Positions 7,204 to 19,817 of a DNA stretch of 64,000 nt are shown here, one piece after another; the stretch's first letter is position 1; the number at the start of each line of letters is the position of its first letter. Origin of the DNA: Citrifermentans bemidjiense Bem (GTDB lineage: Bacteria > Desulfobacterota > Desulfuromonadia > Geobacterales > Geobacteraceae). The notes below the pieces were generated by a model. It was given only the letters and a program-made list of their open reading frames with translations, ran no database searches and was not told the DNA's origin. The position numbers and the translations under genes were made by a program. The DNA lies in the NCBI RefSeq assembly GCF_000020725.1, contig NC_011146.1, positions 2,789,501 to 2,853,500 of the forward strand, written 5' to 3'.

Positions 7204-8679
7204 CTAATCCAGTCCCTTTTCCGCCATCTCGATGGCCTTGACCACGGCTTTCGCCTTGTTGACGGTCTCGACGTACTCGGCTGCGGGGTCGGAATCGGCG
7301 ACGATGCCGGCGCCGGCCTGCAGATGCACCTTGCCGTCCTTTATGACCAAGGTCCTGATGGCGATAGCCATGTCCATGTTGCCGGAAAAGGAGAAGTAGC
7401 CGACGGCGCCGCCATACACCTCGCGCCGCACTCCTTCCAGCTCGTCGATGATCTCCATCGCCCGCACCTTAGGGGCTCCGGAGAGGGTCCCCGCGGGGAA
7501 GGTCGCACGCACGACATCGAAGGCATCCTGCCCCGGGGAGAGTTCCCCCTGCACGTTGGAGACGATGTGCATCACGTGGGAATAGCGTTCGATTATCATG
7601 AGCTCGGTGACCTTGACGCTACCGATCTTGCAGACGCGCCCCAGGTCATTTCTTCCCAGGTCGACCAGCATGACGTGTTCGGCGCGCTCCTTGGGGTCGT
7701 CGAGGAGGTCCCGCGCCAGTTCCTCGTCGGCCGCGGTGGTCGCGCCGCGGGGACGGGTGCCGGCGATGGGCCTTAGTTCCACCATCTCCCCTTCCTTACG
7801 CACCATCACCTCGGGGGAAGCGCCCACGACCAGGGTCTCGTCCAGGCGGAGGAAGAACATATACGGGGACGGGTTCAGGGTGCGGAGCGCGCGGTAGATG
7901 TCGAACGGTTCGACGGTGAGGTCGCCGGAAAATCGCTGGGAGAGTACCACCTGGATGATGTCGCCGTTTCTGACGTATTCCTTGGCGCGGGTGACCGCAG
8001 CCTCGAACTCCTCCGGTTTCACGTTGGAGCTGAACTCCACCTTCCCGTTAAAAGGCTTCTTCTCATTCGGGGGAAGCGGCGCCTTCAGGCGGGCGATGAG
8101 CCCCTCGATCTTCGCTATGGCGTCGTCGTAGGCGGCCTGAAGCGAGGTACCGCCGTCGACATGGGCGTTGGATACCACCTTGATCTTTTGGCTCAGGCTA
8201 TCGAAGATGAGGATGGTGTCGGTGATGATGAAGTTGGCGTCGTAGGTGTTGATGTCGCTCGGATTGCTGTCAGGAAGCGTCTCAAAGTGCCTGACCGCAT
8301 CGTACCCCAGATAACCGACCGCGCCGCCGAAGAAGCGCGGGATGCCAGGGACCTCCACCGGCTGATAGCGGGCCATGTAGTCGCGGATGTAGTTGAGGGG
8401 ATCCGACACCTCGACGCGCCGCACCTCCCCCCCTTCCACGATCTCCACCCAATTGTCCTTGCCGCGGATCACGACCGCCGGCGAAGAACCGAGGAAGGTG
8501 TAGCGTCCCCATTTCTCGCCCCCCTCGATACTCTCCAGGAGAAAGCCGTAGCGGCCGTCGTCGATCTTCTTGAAGGCGCTGACCGGCGTATCCAGGTCGG
8601 CCAGGATTTCCCTGTAGACCGGGATGAGGTTGCCTTTGGTGGAAAGGGTTTGGAACGAGGCAAAATCGGGATAGTACAT
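7204..8679 (-). CDS. trpE: Anthranilate synthase component I
   Basis: This subunit converts chorismate to anthranilate, the first committed step of tryptophan synthesis, using ammonia supplied by TrpG. The 491-residue protein has the N-terminal regulatory region (about residues 10-200) with the LLES-type tryptophan-binding segment (FLLESIEGGEKWGRY), and a chorismate-binding C-terminal half with PIAGTRPRG, DELARDLLDDPKERAEHVMLVDLGRND and AGAGIVADSDP. The ATG at 8679 is preceded by AAGGAG; an upstream extension to 8763 is proline-rich and unlikely. No trpG, trpD or trpC follows: downstream lie two hairpin repeats and then the putA activator, so trpE is split from the rest of the pathway here. 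Confidence 0.95.
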   Translation of the reverse strand: MYYPDFASFQTLSTKGNLIPVYREILADLDTPVSAFKKIDDGRYGFLLESIEGGEKWGRYTFLGSSPAVVIRGKDNWVEIVEGGEVRRVEVSDPLNYIRDYMARYQPVEVPGIPRFFGGAVGYLGYDAVRHFETLPDSNPSDINTYDANFIITDTILIFDSLSQKIKVVSNAHVDGGTSLQAAYDDAIAKIEGLIARLKAPLPPNEKKPFNGKVEFSSNVKPEEFEAAVTRAKEYVRNGDIIQVVLSQRFSGDLTVEPFDIYRALRTLNPSPYMFFLRLDETLVVGASPEVMVRKEGEMVELRPIAGTRPRGATTAADEELARDLLDDPKERAEHVMLVDLGRNDLGRVCKIGSVKVTELMIIERYSHVMHIVSNVQGELSPGQDAFDVVRATFPAGTLSGAPKVRAMEIIDELEGVRREVYGGAVGYFSFSGNMDMAIAIRTLVIKDGKVHLQAGAGIVADSDPAAEYVETVNKAKAVVKAIEMAEKGLD

Positions 8680-8755
8680 GGGGCTCCTTGGGGGTGGGCA
8701 AGGAGGAAGGAACGGGACGTATCTCCCTGCCGGGAAAGAATTTAAGCCCGACTTT

Positions 8756-8783
8756 ATTAACATATTCGCCAGGGGAGTGTCAA
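8756..8783 (-). promoter_or_regulatory. Candidate sigma-70 promoter for trpE
   Basis: A minus-strand TTGACA (8783-8778) is followed after 16 bases by GTTAAT (8761-8756). Transcription would start about 70 bases before the chosen trpE ATG. I see no leader peptide or attenuator in that short leader. Confidence 0.45.
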
Positions 8784-8810
8784 AACCAAAACCCTCAAAC
8801 CTCTAGCCAC

Positions 8811-9044
8811 TGAGAAAAATCTGAGAGAACCAAACCTTAAAACCGTTAACAAGGAGAACATCTGAGGAAATCTGAGGACCGTCAACATCTGAGAGAACCA
8901 CATGCCCAAATTCAACAGCGGGTTAAAACCGGAACCTTAACCCTTGTGTTCGCAGAAGCTTCAGGTTTTTCACTTTCAAACGTTTTGGTTTGTCAGGTTT
9001 TCTCCTTCAGTCAGGTTTCTCAGATGTCCTCAGATTTTCTCCTT
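8811..9044. repeat. Large imperfect inverted repeat with ATCTGAG motifs between trpE and htpG
   Basis: An arm at 8851-8880 (beginning AAGGAGAACATCTGAGG) is matched in inverted orientation by 9014-9044 (ending TCTCCTT) with only a few mismatches over 30 bases. Extra copies of the ATCTGAG(A/G)G motif lie around 8820 and 8886, and GTCAGGTTT/TCAGGTTT units at 8961, 8992 and 9011. The stretch has no convincing gene. It looks like a dispersed repeat or the remains of a foldback element. It occupies most of the divergent trpE-htpG intergenic region. Confidence 0.6.
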
Positions 9045-9083
9045 GCCAATGGTTTGCTTATGTATTTCGGTTTTTCTTTCCTC

Positions 9084-9118
9084 CCCCCTTGAAATACGGA
9101 ACTGCAGTGATTAGGTTC
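9084..9118 (+). promoter_or_regulatory. Possible heat-shock (sigma-32-like) promoter of htpG
   Basis: CCCCTTGAAAT at 9084-9094 resembles the -35 element of RpoH promoters (CTTGAA). No clear CCCCAT-type -10 follows at the expected distance. The assignment rests mainly on the -35 and on the heat-shock nature of the downstream gene. Confidence 0.3.
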
Positions 9119-9158
9119 TGCGGGTCCAATTACTTTCCCAAAGGAGATCACTACCACC

Positions 9159-11093
9159 ATGACCAAGACCGTCAAAAAGTTCGAGACCGAGGTTCAGCAA
9201 CTCCTGGACCTGGTGATCCACTCCCTCTATTCCAACAAGGAAATCTTCCTCCGGGAGCTGATCTCTAACGCTTCTGACGCCATTGACAAGATAAAGTTCG
9301 AATCCCATTCCAACATGGAACTCCTGGAGGGGAACTCCGACTGGAAGATCAAGCTCCACGCGGACAAGGAAGCGGGAACCCTCACCGTCACCGACAACGG
9401 CATCGGCATGAGCATGGACGAGGTGGCTGAAAATATCGGCACCATCGCTAAATCCGGCACCAAGAGCTTCGTGGCGGCACTGAAGGAGCAGAACCTCGCC
9501 GACAACCCGGAGCTGATCGGGCAGTTTGGCGTCGGCTTCTACGCCTCTTTCATGGTGGCCGACAAGGTCGTCCTTACCACCAGGAAAGCGGGCGGCAAGG
9601 AGTTCGGCTGCCGCTGGGAGTCGACCGGCGACGGCAGCTACACCATCGAGGAGTGCGAAAAGGAGACCCGCGGCACCGAGATCGTCCTGCACCTCAAAGA
9701 CGAAATGAAGGAGTTCCTCGACGAGTGGAAGATCCGCTCCATCGTGAAGAAGTACTCCGACTACGTGCAGTACCCGGTAGTCATGGACATCACCCGCACC
9801 GAGCCGGTGAAGGACGCCGAAGGTAAGGTGATCGAGGGTGGCGGGACCATCGAGAAGACCACGGAGGAGACCCTCAACTCCATGAAGGCGATCTGGACCA
9901 GGTCCAAGAGCGAGATCACCGAGGAGGAGTACGACGAGTTCTACAAGCACATCTCCCACGACTACGACAAGCCGCTTTCCACCATCCATTACTCCGCCGA
10001 AGGGGTGAGCGAGTTCAAGGCAATCGTCTACATCCCTTCGCACAAACCCTACGACCTCTTCCTGCGGGACCACAAGAAAGGGGTGCACCTCTACGTGAAG
10101 CGGGTCTATATCACCGACAACTGCGAGGCGCTGCTCCCCGACTACCTGCGCTTCATCAAGGGTGTGGTCGATTCCTCGGACCTGCCGCTCAACGTCTCCC
10201 GCGAGATCCTGCAGGAGGACGTGCAGATCAAGCGGATCCAGAAGTCCCTGGTCGGCAAGATCCTCTCCACCCTGGCCGAAATGAAGGAGAAGAACTTCGA
10301 GGAGTACCTGAAGTTCTATGCGGAATTCGGCCCGGTGCTCAAGGAAGGGATCCACTTCGACCACGCCAACAAGGAGAAGATCCAGGACCTCCTCCTCTAC
10401 GAGAGCTCCAAGACCGAGAAAGGGAAGTACGTCTCCTTCAAGGAGTACGCGGAGCGCATGCCCGAGGGGCAGAAGGAGATCTACTTCATCACCGGCATGT
10501 CCCGCGAGGCGGTGGAGAATTCACCCTATATGGAGGCGCTGCGTAAGAAGGATTACGAAGTCCTCTACATGATCGACCCGGTCGACGAGTGGGTGGTGCA
10601 GGCAATCACCGAGTACCAGGAGAAGCACCTGAAAGCGATCGACCGCGGCGACCTGGAGATAGACACCGAGGAGGAGAAGAAGGAGAAGGAAGCGAAGAAG
10701 GAGGAGGCGAAGAAGGAATACGGGAGCCTCATGGAGTTTATCCAGGAGACCCTCAAGGAGAAGGTGAAGGAAGTCCGCCTCTCCTCCCGCTTGACCGACA
10801 GCGCCTGCTGCCTGGTGGCCGACGAGATGGGGCTGAACGCCAACATGGAGAAGATCCTCAAGGCGATGAACCAGGAGGTCCCGGAAGCGAAGAGGATCCT
10901 GGAACTAAACCCGGACCACCAGATCCTGCAGGTCATGACGGCGATGTACGAAAAGGACAAGGCCGACCCGAAGCTCAAGGACTACAGCGAGCTCCTTTTC
11001 GATCAGGCCCTCCTCACCGAGGGGTCCCCGATCAAGGACCCGCTCCGCTTCACCAAGCTGGTGAGCGAGTTGATGGTCGTCGGCGGGAAATAA
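9159..11093 (+). CDS. htpG: Molecular chaperone HtpG (Hsp90)
   Basis: This ATP-dependent homodimeric cytosolic chaperone of the heat-shock response has 644 residues. The GHKL ATPase domain shows the Hsp90 signature [18 protein letters not shown] (residues about 24-41), DNGIGM and the [14 protein letters not shown] lid region. The middle domain carries the catalytic-arginine region [13 protein letters not shown] (about 350), and the C-terminal dimerisation domain ends without the eukaryotic MEEVD. A Glu/Lys-rich segment around 505-525 links the middle and C-terminal domains. AAAGGAG lies well placed before the ATG. It is transcribed alone, with a hairpin terminator behind it. Confidence 0.97.
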   Translation: MTKTVKKFETEVQQLLDLVIHSLYSNKEIFLRELISNASDAIDKIKFESHSNMELLEGNSDWKIKLHADKEAGTLTVTDNGIGMSMDEVAENIGTIAKSGTKSFVAALKEQNLADNPELIGQFGVGFYASFMVADKVVLTTRKAGGKEFGCRWESTGDGSYTIEECEKETRGTEIVLHLKDEMKEFLDEWKIRSIVKKYSDYVQYPVVMDITRTEPVKDAEGKVIEGGGTIEKTTEETLNSMKAIWTRSKSEITEEEYDEFYKHISHDYDKPLSTIHYSAEGVSEFKAIVYIPSHKPYDLFLRDHKKGVHLYVKRVYITDNCEALLPDYLRFIKGVVDSSDLPLNVSREILQEDVQIKRIQKSLVGKILSTLAEMKEKNFEEYLKFYAEFGPVLKEGIHFDHANKEKIQDLLLYESSKTEKGKYVSFKEYAERMPEGQKEIYFITGMSREAVENSPYMEALRKKDYEVLYMIDPVDEWVVQAITEYQEKHLKAIDRGDLEIDTEEEKKEKEAKKEEAKKEYGSLMEFIQETLKEKVKEVRLSSRLTDSACCLVADEMGLNANMEKILKAMNQEVPEAKRILELNPDHQILQVMTAMYEKDKADPKLKDYSELLFDQALLTEGSPIKDPLRFTKLVSELMVVGGK

Positions 11094-11108
11094 GGGAAGA
11101 TAAAAATA

Positions 11109-11140
11109 AGCCGGGGGGACACAAGGTCCCTCCGGCTTTG
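11109..11140 (+). terminator. Terminator of htpG
   Basis: The stem AGCCGGGGGGAC (11109-11120) pairs with GTCCCTCCGGCT (11126-11137) with one G-T wobble, and a short TTT follows. It begins 15 bases after the htpG stop. Confidence 0.65.
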
Positions 11141-11188
11141 CCATATTCAGGGGCCTAGCCCCTTGGCTATAGAGACGGACAGCCAGGC

Positions 11189-11371
11189 TTACAGGAGAAA
11201 ATAGGCCGAGACCATCAGGAAGAAGGCTGCACTGGCAGGTATCGGCGCCGTCACAAACGCTTTGCGCAGCCGCTGGAACAGCGCAGGAAACACGTCTAGG
11301 AACAGGTAAGACGCGGTCATTGTTGCTAGTAAGTAGATGATGCACTCGTGGCCGTAACTTAGATGATTCAT
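11189..11371 (-). CDS. Small membrane protein, 60 residues, unknown function
   Basis: The ATG at 11371 has a very strong ribosome-binding site (AAGGAGGTG) and encodes 60 residues. Two hydrophobic segments (about residues 9-25 and 40-58) are joined by a basic loop (QRLRKAF), so it is probably a two-helix inner-membrane hairpin protein. An in-frame start 19 codons upstream is less likely because it ignores this site. A small hairpin (CCAGAG/CTCTGG, about 11390-11406) lies just upstream of the ribosome-binding site. I do not recognise a family. It is convergent with htpG. Confidence 0.6.
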   Translation of the reverse strand: MNHLSYGHECIIYLLATMTASYLFLDVFPALFQRLRKAFVTAPIPASAAFFLMVSAYFLL

Positions 11372-11779
11372 ACTGGCCACCTCCTTTTCACTCCAGAGAT
11401 CACTCTGGTCGCTGATTCCCTCCGGCAACTTCGAGGGTCCCGGGCAAGAATGAATTTATAGTCAGCATAGACAGTGCCAGAAATCATATTATCCCCAAGA
11501 TCCTCGCTCCCTCTCAAGGGGCTGAAAATGTGGGCTTTCCCCTACCCAAGCAGGAAGCCTCCCGCAGCTCGCGGCCGATATGTTAAAGATTCCGACACAT
11601 CCCTCCCATTAAAGTGTCGGGAAATTGAACATAATGAAAAATCGGACGCCCTCATCCCCCTGTCTTTCCATTGTTTTTAATTTACAACCCATGAGATTTG
11701 CCATATATTCCTCTGGCTTTCATACGGTCCAGGCAGCGACAAGCCGTACCATCACGCCAGATAGCGAAAGGGTGGTGAA
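11372..11779. other. Intergenic stretch, no gene recognised
   Basis: About 400 bases separate the small membrane protein from the hybrid kinase. They contain an inverted repeat TTCCGACAC/GTGTCGGGAA (about 11589-11622) and A/T-rich DNA from about 11630 to 11720 that may hold the kinase promoter. No open frame here has a plausible start or composition. Confidence 0.4.
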
Positions 11780-13348
11780 ATGAGCGATATCGAGAAGGGG
11801 TTTAAGACGCTGTTCCAGAACATGGAATTGGGTGCCTATCTGCAAAGCGCGGATGGCTCCATGGTCGACGTCAATCCTGCAGCCTTATCCATGCTCGGAT
11901 TGACCCGTGAGGAGTTCCTTGCCGGCTGCGGTCCCTCGCCTTGCTGGCACCTGGCCGGTGAGAGCGGCGAGGAGCTTTTGCCCGACCAGCACCCCGCTGC
12001 GCTCGCCCTCGAGAGCGCACAGGAGGTCCGGGATTTCGTCGCCTCGGTGCATCAGGAGGGAGAACCTTTTCCGCTCTGGATCAACCTGAACGCGATACCG
12101 CTGCGGGATGAAGAAGGGGGCGCCCCCCTCGCCGTCCTGGTCACGCTGAGGGACATCTCGAAGCTCAGGCGCCTGGAGCAGGCTGTCGCCGCGACGGCCG
12201 CCGAGCGGGAACAGGAACAAAAGCAGTTGCAGGTGCACCACGCCAAGAAGCTGGAAAGCCTCGGAGTCCTCGCCGGCGGCATCGCACACGATTTCAACAA
12301 CATACTCACCTCCATCATGGGAAACACCGAGCTTGCGCTGATGCAGCTCACCCCCGGGGCCCCTGCCTGCGAAAACTTGCGCCGGGTGGAACGGGCCTCC
12401 CACCGCGCTGCGGCCCTCCTGAAGCAGATGCTTTTCTACCTGGGTAGAGGCACCTTTTCCTCCGAACCGATAGATCTGAACCGGTTGGTGGAGGAGATGG
12501 CGGATATGCTGCAGGCTGCGATCTCCAAGAAGGCAACGCTGCGCCTGGAGCTCTCCCGGCCGCTGGGCCTTTTCAGCGCCGACCCGGTCCAGGTGCGCCA
12601 AGTGGTGATGAACCTGGTCCTGAACGCTTCGGAAGCGCTCGGAAACGAGGTAGGCAAGATCAAAGTCTCCACCTCGCAAAGGCACTACCGTGAGGAAGAG
12701 CTTGCCGAGTTCCGCTGCAGCGAGGAACTCGCCCCAGGCAGCTACCTGAGCCTGTCGGTGAGTGACACGGGTTACGGCATGGACAAGGAAACGAGGGCGC
12801 GGTTCTTCGACCGCCTGTTCCCCGCTACCGGACGAGGGCTGGGTATGGCGGCCATCCTCGGCGTGGTCAGGGGGCTCAGAGGAGGGATGCGGCTGCAAAG
12901 CGACGTGGGGAAAGGCTCCGCCTTCACGCTGCTGATCCCTGTGGACGCGGATGTGCTGACGGCCGCCAAGCCCGCCGAGCGTGCCTCCGAACCGATGGGG
13001 ATGGGCCCCGTGCTTTTGGTCGACGACGAAGAGGAGGTGTGCCTGTTGGTGGGCGCCATGCTGGAGCGGCTCGGGTACGAGGTGATCCCTGCAAGCGACG
13101 GCCATCAGGCTCTCGGGCTTTACCTGCAGCGCGACGACTGGGCCTTCGTCATGCTGGACCTCACCATGCCGGTCATGGACGGCGAGGAGACCTACGAGCA
13201 GCTGCGCGGAATCGACCCGTCGGTGAGGGTAGTCATCACCAGCGGCTACAGCGAAAACGAGGTGGCGCGCCGCTTCGAAGGAAAAGGGGTGAAGGGAGTG
13301 CTGCAAAAACCTTTCGACATGGACGCGCTGCGCAGGGTTATCAGGTAG
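11780..13348 (+). CDS. Hybrid sensor histidine kinase: PAS-HisKA-HATPase-receiver
   Basis: A 522-residue soluble kinase with no membrane segment. A PAS domain covers about residues 8-125, followed by a short coiled coil, a phosphoacceptor box ESLGVLAGGIAHDFNNIL (His about 175), an ATPase domain with NLVLNASEA (N box) and DTGYGMD (G1), and a C-terminal receiver with acceptor Asp in VMLDLTMP and a KP motif. Compared with its paralogue at 15618-18689, the F box FDPFFTTKFTGRG is shortened to FDRLFPATGRG, losing the TTK residues, so the ATP lid may be altered. GGTGG precedes the ATG. It is followed 35 bases later by the dipeptide epimerase on the same strand. Confidence 0.9.
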   Translation: MSDIEKGFKTLFQNMELGAYLQSADGSMVDVNPAALSMLGLTREEFLAGCGPSPCWHLAGESGEELLPDQHPAALALESAQEVRDFVASVHQEGEPFPLWINLNAIPLRDEEGGAPLAVLVTLRDISKLRRLEQAVAATAAEREQEQKQLQVHHAKKLESLGVLAGGIAHDFNNILTSIMGNTELALMQLTPGAPACENLRRVERASHRAAALLKQMLFYLGRGTFSSEPIDLNRLVEEMADMLQAAISKKATLRLELSRPLGLFSADPVQVRQVVMNLVLNASEALGNEVGKIKVSTSQRHYREEELAEFRCSEELAPGSYLSLSVSDTGYGMDKETRARFFDRLFPATGRGLGMAAILGVVRGLRGGMRLQSDVGKGSAFTLLIPVDADVLTAAKPAERASEPMGMGPVLLVDDEEEVCLLVGAMLERLGYEVIPASDGHQALGLYLQRDDWAFVMLDLTMPVMDGEETYEQLRGIDPSVRVVITSGYSENEVARRFEGKGVKGVLQKPFDMDALRRVIR

Positions 13349-13383
13349 GAGTTTTCCGGAGCCACATCCAAGGAGGCACAGAG

Positions 13384-14490
13384 ATGGATATTTCCTTTCA
13401 GATACAAGATGCCGTCGCCTCGGTGATACGGGCGCCGCTTGCCTCCCCTTTCAGGATCGCCACAGGGCAGCACGACGAACTGGAGAACGTGTTCCTCAAG
13501 CTCACCACGCGGGACGGCGTGTCGGGTTACGGCGAGGCCGCGGTCGCCTCGCACATCACCGGCGAGACCGTGCCGGGAACGCTGGCGAACCTTCAAAACG
13601 CAGCGGCCGCCTTGCGCGGTCAAACCGTCGATGACGCGGAGAGCGCCTGCCGGCAGTTCGCGGCTGCCTTCGCCGGCAACCACGCAGGGCTCGCGGCGCT
13701 GGAGATGGCGCTATTGGACCTCTCCTCGCGCGTGCGCGGCATCCCCTTTTACCGCCTCTTCGCCCCGGTGGCGGCCCTGGAGCCGCGGCTCGCCTTCTCC
13801 ACCGACATAACGGTCGTCATCGGCTCGCTGGACGAGGCCAGGGCCACCGCCCGGGAGTTCGCCTCGCGCGGGTTCAAGGCCTTCAAGATCAAGATCGGCC
13901 GCGACGAGCAGCTCGACCTGGCACGCGTGCTTGCCGTGCACGAGATAGCGCCGGATAGCCAGATCATCCTGGACGCCAACATGGGGTTCAGCGCCGGCTC
14001 CATGCTGGCCTTTCTGGACCGGCTGGCCGCGAAAGGGGTGCGGCCGGTCCTTTTGGAACAGCCGGTGCCCAAAATGGATTGGGACGGTCTCAGCGAGATC
14101 ACCGCGGCGCTTACCGGAAGCGAAACACTCGTCTGCGCCGACGAGAGCGTAGGCTCCCTGGCCGACGCCCGGCGCGCCATCGACAGCAACGCGGTCAGCG
14201 CCATCAACGTGAAGTTCATGAAAAGCGGGATTCTGGAAGGAGCCGAGATCGCGAGGTTAGCCGCCTCCCGCGGGATCCGGCTCATGCTGGGAGCGATGAT
14301 GGAGAGCGCACTGGCGGTTACCGCGTCGGCTCACTTCGCAGCGGGGCTCGCCTGCTTCGATTATCTGGATATGGACACCACCTTCTTCCTGAAGGGTGAG
14401 CTGGCCCATTCCCCCTACCTCGACGAGCACGGGCGCTTCGACCTGCACGACGCCGGCCCCGGCATCGGAGTCGAGCCCCGTTTTTCATGA
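13384..14490 (+). CDS. Dipeptide epimerase (L-Ala-D/L-Glu epimerase-like), enolase superfamily
   Basis: A 368-residue member of the muconate-lactonising subgroup. The catalytic KxK pair is at K168/K170 (FKIKIG), the metal ligands are D198 (LDANMGF), E225 (EQPVPK) and D253 (CADES), and the second acid-base lysine is K277 (NVKFMK). This arrangement fits the L-Ala-D/L-Glu epimerases that help recycle murein peptides, although the precise dipeptide specificity cannot be read from the motifs. AAGGAGG lies before the ATG. It overlaps the next gene by 4 bases (ATGA), so translation is probably coupled. Confidence 0.85.
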   Translation: MDISFQIQDAVASVIRAPLASPFRIATGQHDELENVFLKLTTRDGVSGYGEAAVASHITGETVPGTLANLQNAAAALRGQTVDDAESACRQFAAAFAGNHAGLAALEMALLDLSSRVRGIPFYRLFAPVAALEPRLAFSTDITVVIGSLDEARATAREFASRGFKAFKIKIGRDEQLDLARVLAVHEIAPDSQIILDANMGFSAGSMLAFLDRLAAKGVRPVLLEQPVPKMDWDGLSEITAALTGSETLVCADESVGSLADARRAIDSNAVSAINVKFMKSGILEGAEIARLAASRGIRLMLGAMMESALAVTASAHFAAGLACFDYLDMDTTFFLKGELAHSPYLDEHGRFDLHDAGPGIGVEPRFS

Positions 14491-15617
14491 TCAGCAACCC
14501 GGTTCTCATCGTAGCCGTCTTGATCTCCATCGAGGCCCTGGTCCTGTGGCTGTCGCGTCACGAGCGGACCAGGCGCTATTTCGACCTGCTCCCCTCGGTC
14601 TTCTGGATCTATTTTCTCCCCATGCTGGCGGCGACCTTCGGGCTCATCGCAACCAAGAGCCCGGTCTACGGCTTCATCACCAGCTGGCTCCTCCCCGCAA
14701 GTCTCGTGCTGCTCCTTTTGCCGGTGGACATCAAGGCGATCCTGAGGCTTGGCCCCACGGCCATCGCCATGTTCTTCATCGGCGCGGCCGGGATCATCGC
14801 CGGCGCGGCCCTCTCCTTCTCCCTCTTCGAGCCGGTGATCGGAGCCCGGTTCTGGTCCGGCTTCGGGGCGATATCCGCCTCCTGGACCGGCGGCAGCGCC
14901 AACATGATCGCGGTGAAGGAGGCGCTTTCGGTCCCCGACGAGGTCTTCGCGCCCATGGTGATAGTGGACACGGTGGTCCCCTACCTCTGGATGGGGTTCA
15001 TGATCGCCATCGTCGGCCTGCAGCCTGCCTTCGACCGCTGGAACCGCTCGAACCGAGCCACGCTGGATCACCTGGGGGAAGAGGCGGTGCAGTACCTCGC
15101 CACCGCCGGCGGCCGCACCTGGAGCGGGATAGCGATATCCCTCGCCGTAGCCCTGGCAGGCGGGGTGGGCGCGCACCTTATCGGCGAACAGATGCCCCGG
15201 GTAAAGGACATCTTGACCGGCTACACCTGGACCATCATGATCGTGACCCTCTTGGGGATACTCCTCTCCTTCTCCCCTTTGCGCCGCCTGGAGCGCTCCG
15301 GCGCTTCGCGGACCGGCTACGATCTCCTCTACTTCGTCCTCACCGCCATCGGGGCCAAGGCGTCGGTCGCGGACATCGGCTCGGCGCTGGTGCTTATCGG
15401 CGCGGGCCTCGTCATCGTCGCGGTCCACGCCGTCTTTCTGCTGGTCGGGGCGCGCCTTTTGAAGGCGCCTATGTTCCTGGTAGCCGCAGCAAGCCAGGCC
15501 AACGTCGGCGGCGTCGCCTCCGCGCCGGTGGTGGCCGAGGTGTACCATCCCGGCCTCGCCTCGGTGGGGCTGCTTCTGGCCATCCTGGGTAACATCGTCG
15601 GCACCTGGCTCGGCATC

Positions 15618-15647
<30 letters not shown>
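14487..15647 (+). CDS. DUF819 family integral membrane protein
   Basis: A 386-residue polytopic protein with about 10-11 hydrophobic helices. The conserved core (SASWTGGSANMIAVKEAL near residue 135, then VVPYLWMG, and near the end AASQANVGGVASAPVVAEVY) is that of the DUF819/YjcL family. Both glycine-rich halves resemble a duplicated transporter fold like that of Na+-coupled carriers, but no substrate is known to me. Translational coupling to the dipeptide epimerase suggests uptake or export of a peptide or amino-acid product. Its 3' end overlaps the convergent kinase gene by 30 bases. Confidence 0.85.
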
Positions 15648-18689
<3,042 letters not shown>

Positions 18690-18872
18690 GGAGTACTCCG
18701 ATGGAGCCGCGGCTACAAAGAGCCGCGGCTTCGGCCGGTCGATCGAGAATTGACGGAATTGCGCGTTTACCTACTCATCGGCGCAGGAAGCTGTCTCATT
18801 AGGAGAAATCGCATGCATGACTGAGGGATGTACTAGCCGATAAAAAAGGAAGGAAACAAGAGGAAAGGAGCG

Positions 18873-18908
18873 AAAAAAGAGGGGCCGCGTAAAAGACGCG
18901 GCCCCTCT
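18873..18908 (-). terminator. Strong terminator after the MshEN-receiver gene
   Basis: A perfect 12-bp stem (18878-18889 AGAGGGGCCGCG with 18897-18908) with a 7-nt loop is followed on the minus strand by TTTTTT. It separates the receiver gene from the hybrid kinase gene downstream. Confidence 0.85.
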
Positions 18909-18938
18909 AGGCTGGGCGGGAAAATGGGGGGCGGGAGG

Positions 18939-19817
18939 CTAGGCGGTCTTGCCGTACAAGGCTTCCCTGCTCTGGAAGGCCCTTTTCACCCGGGTCATAA
19001 GCCCGATCTCCTTGACCGGTTTCAGTACGAAGTCGAAGAACCCCCTCTCCAGGGCCTCCTTTTCCTCGTCCGGCGTGGCGGCGGCAGTCATCAGGATCAC
19101 CGGCATGTAGCGGAACTCCGGGATGTTGCGGATGGCGTAAAGGAACTCGTAACCCCCGAGTTTGGGCATCACCTTGTCCGTGATCACCAGCTTCGGCTTC
19201 AAGGCGAAGATCTTGGCGAAGGCATCCATGCCGTCGATGGCCGTCTCAACGGTGCATCCGTGCTTGATCAGGATCTTGGCCACCATCTCGCGGGAGAGCT
19301 GGTCATCCTCGACGAGCAGGATGGTTTTTCCCTCTGGGCCCGTTACCGGCTGGCCCAGGTAGTGCTTGGCGATGGCGCGGTTTATCTCCATGCGGGTCGC
19401 GACGTAAAGGATCAGCTTGACCTTGTGCATGGCAGCGATCTGCTGGAAAAGCTCGTCCGTGGTCGGATCGGCAACTGCGAGCCCGAGGCGCCCGTCGTCC
19501 ATCTTCAACGGGAAAATGGTGTGCTTCACCGCCATCTCCATCGGTATCATACGCAGCATTGCCGGGGAGTAGGCGTACTTGGAAAAATCGGAGATCTTGC
19601 GGCAGCGGTACTGGATAGCCAGCGCCTCGGCCAGTTCTTCGGGCGAAACCAGCCCGATCACCTCCAAGAGCTCACCGAGACGGATCCCTTTGCTCTTGGC
19701 ATGATCGATCAGGCGATCAACCGATACCTTGGTTAAAAGCCCCCGCTCCACGAAGATTTCTCCCAGCGGCTTGCGGATTTGCGGCGTGGTGTTCAAAGAC
19801 TCGATGTCGGCGGACAT
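18939..19817 (-). CDS. MshEN-type N-terminal domain fused to a CheY-like receiver
   Basis: A 292-residue cytoplasmic protein. Residues about 15-165 match the GSPII_E/MshE N-terminal fold (GEIFVERGLLT, RLGELLEVIGLVSPEELAEAL, then AVADPTTDELFQQI), which in MshE and several other proteins binds c-di-GMP. Residues about 168-288 form a receiver with DD, the acceptor Asp in VITDKVMP, TAAATP and LKPVK. No output domain follows, so it may act through protein contacts. AGGAG lies upstream of the ATG. c-di-GMP binding is inferred from family resemblance; the RxGxxL core is present. Confidence 0.82.
   Translation of the reverse strand: MSADIESLNTTPQIRKPLGEIFVERGLLTKVSVDRLIDHAKSKGIRLGELLEVIGLVSPEELAEALAIQYRCRKISDFSKYAYSPAMLRMIPMEMAVKHTIFPLKMDDGRLGLAVADPTTDELFQQIAAMHKVKLILYVATRMEINRAIAKHYLGQPVTGPEGKTILLVEDDQLSREMVAKILIKHGCTVETAIDGMDAFAKIFALKPKLVITDKVMPKLGGYEFLYAIRNIPEFRYMPVILMTAAATPDEEKEALERGFFDFVLKPVKEIGLMTRVKRAFQSREALYGKTA

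Noticed and set aside
9111-10364. A 417-codon open frame on the minus strand
   Set aside because: It is antisense to htpG; composition is that of a shadow frame.
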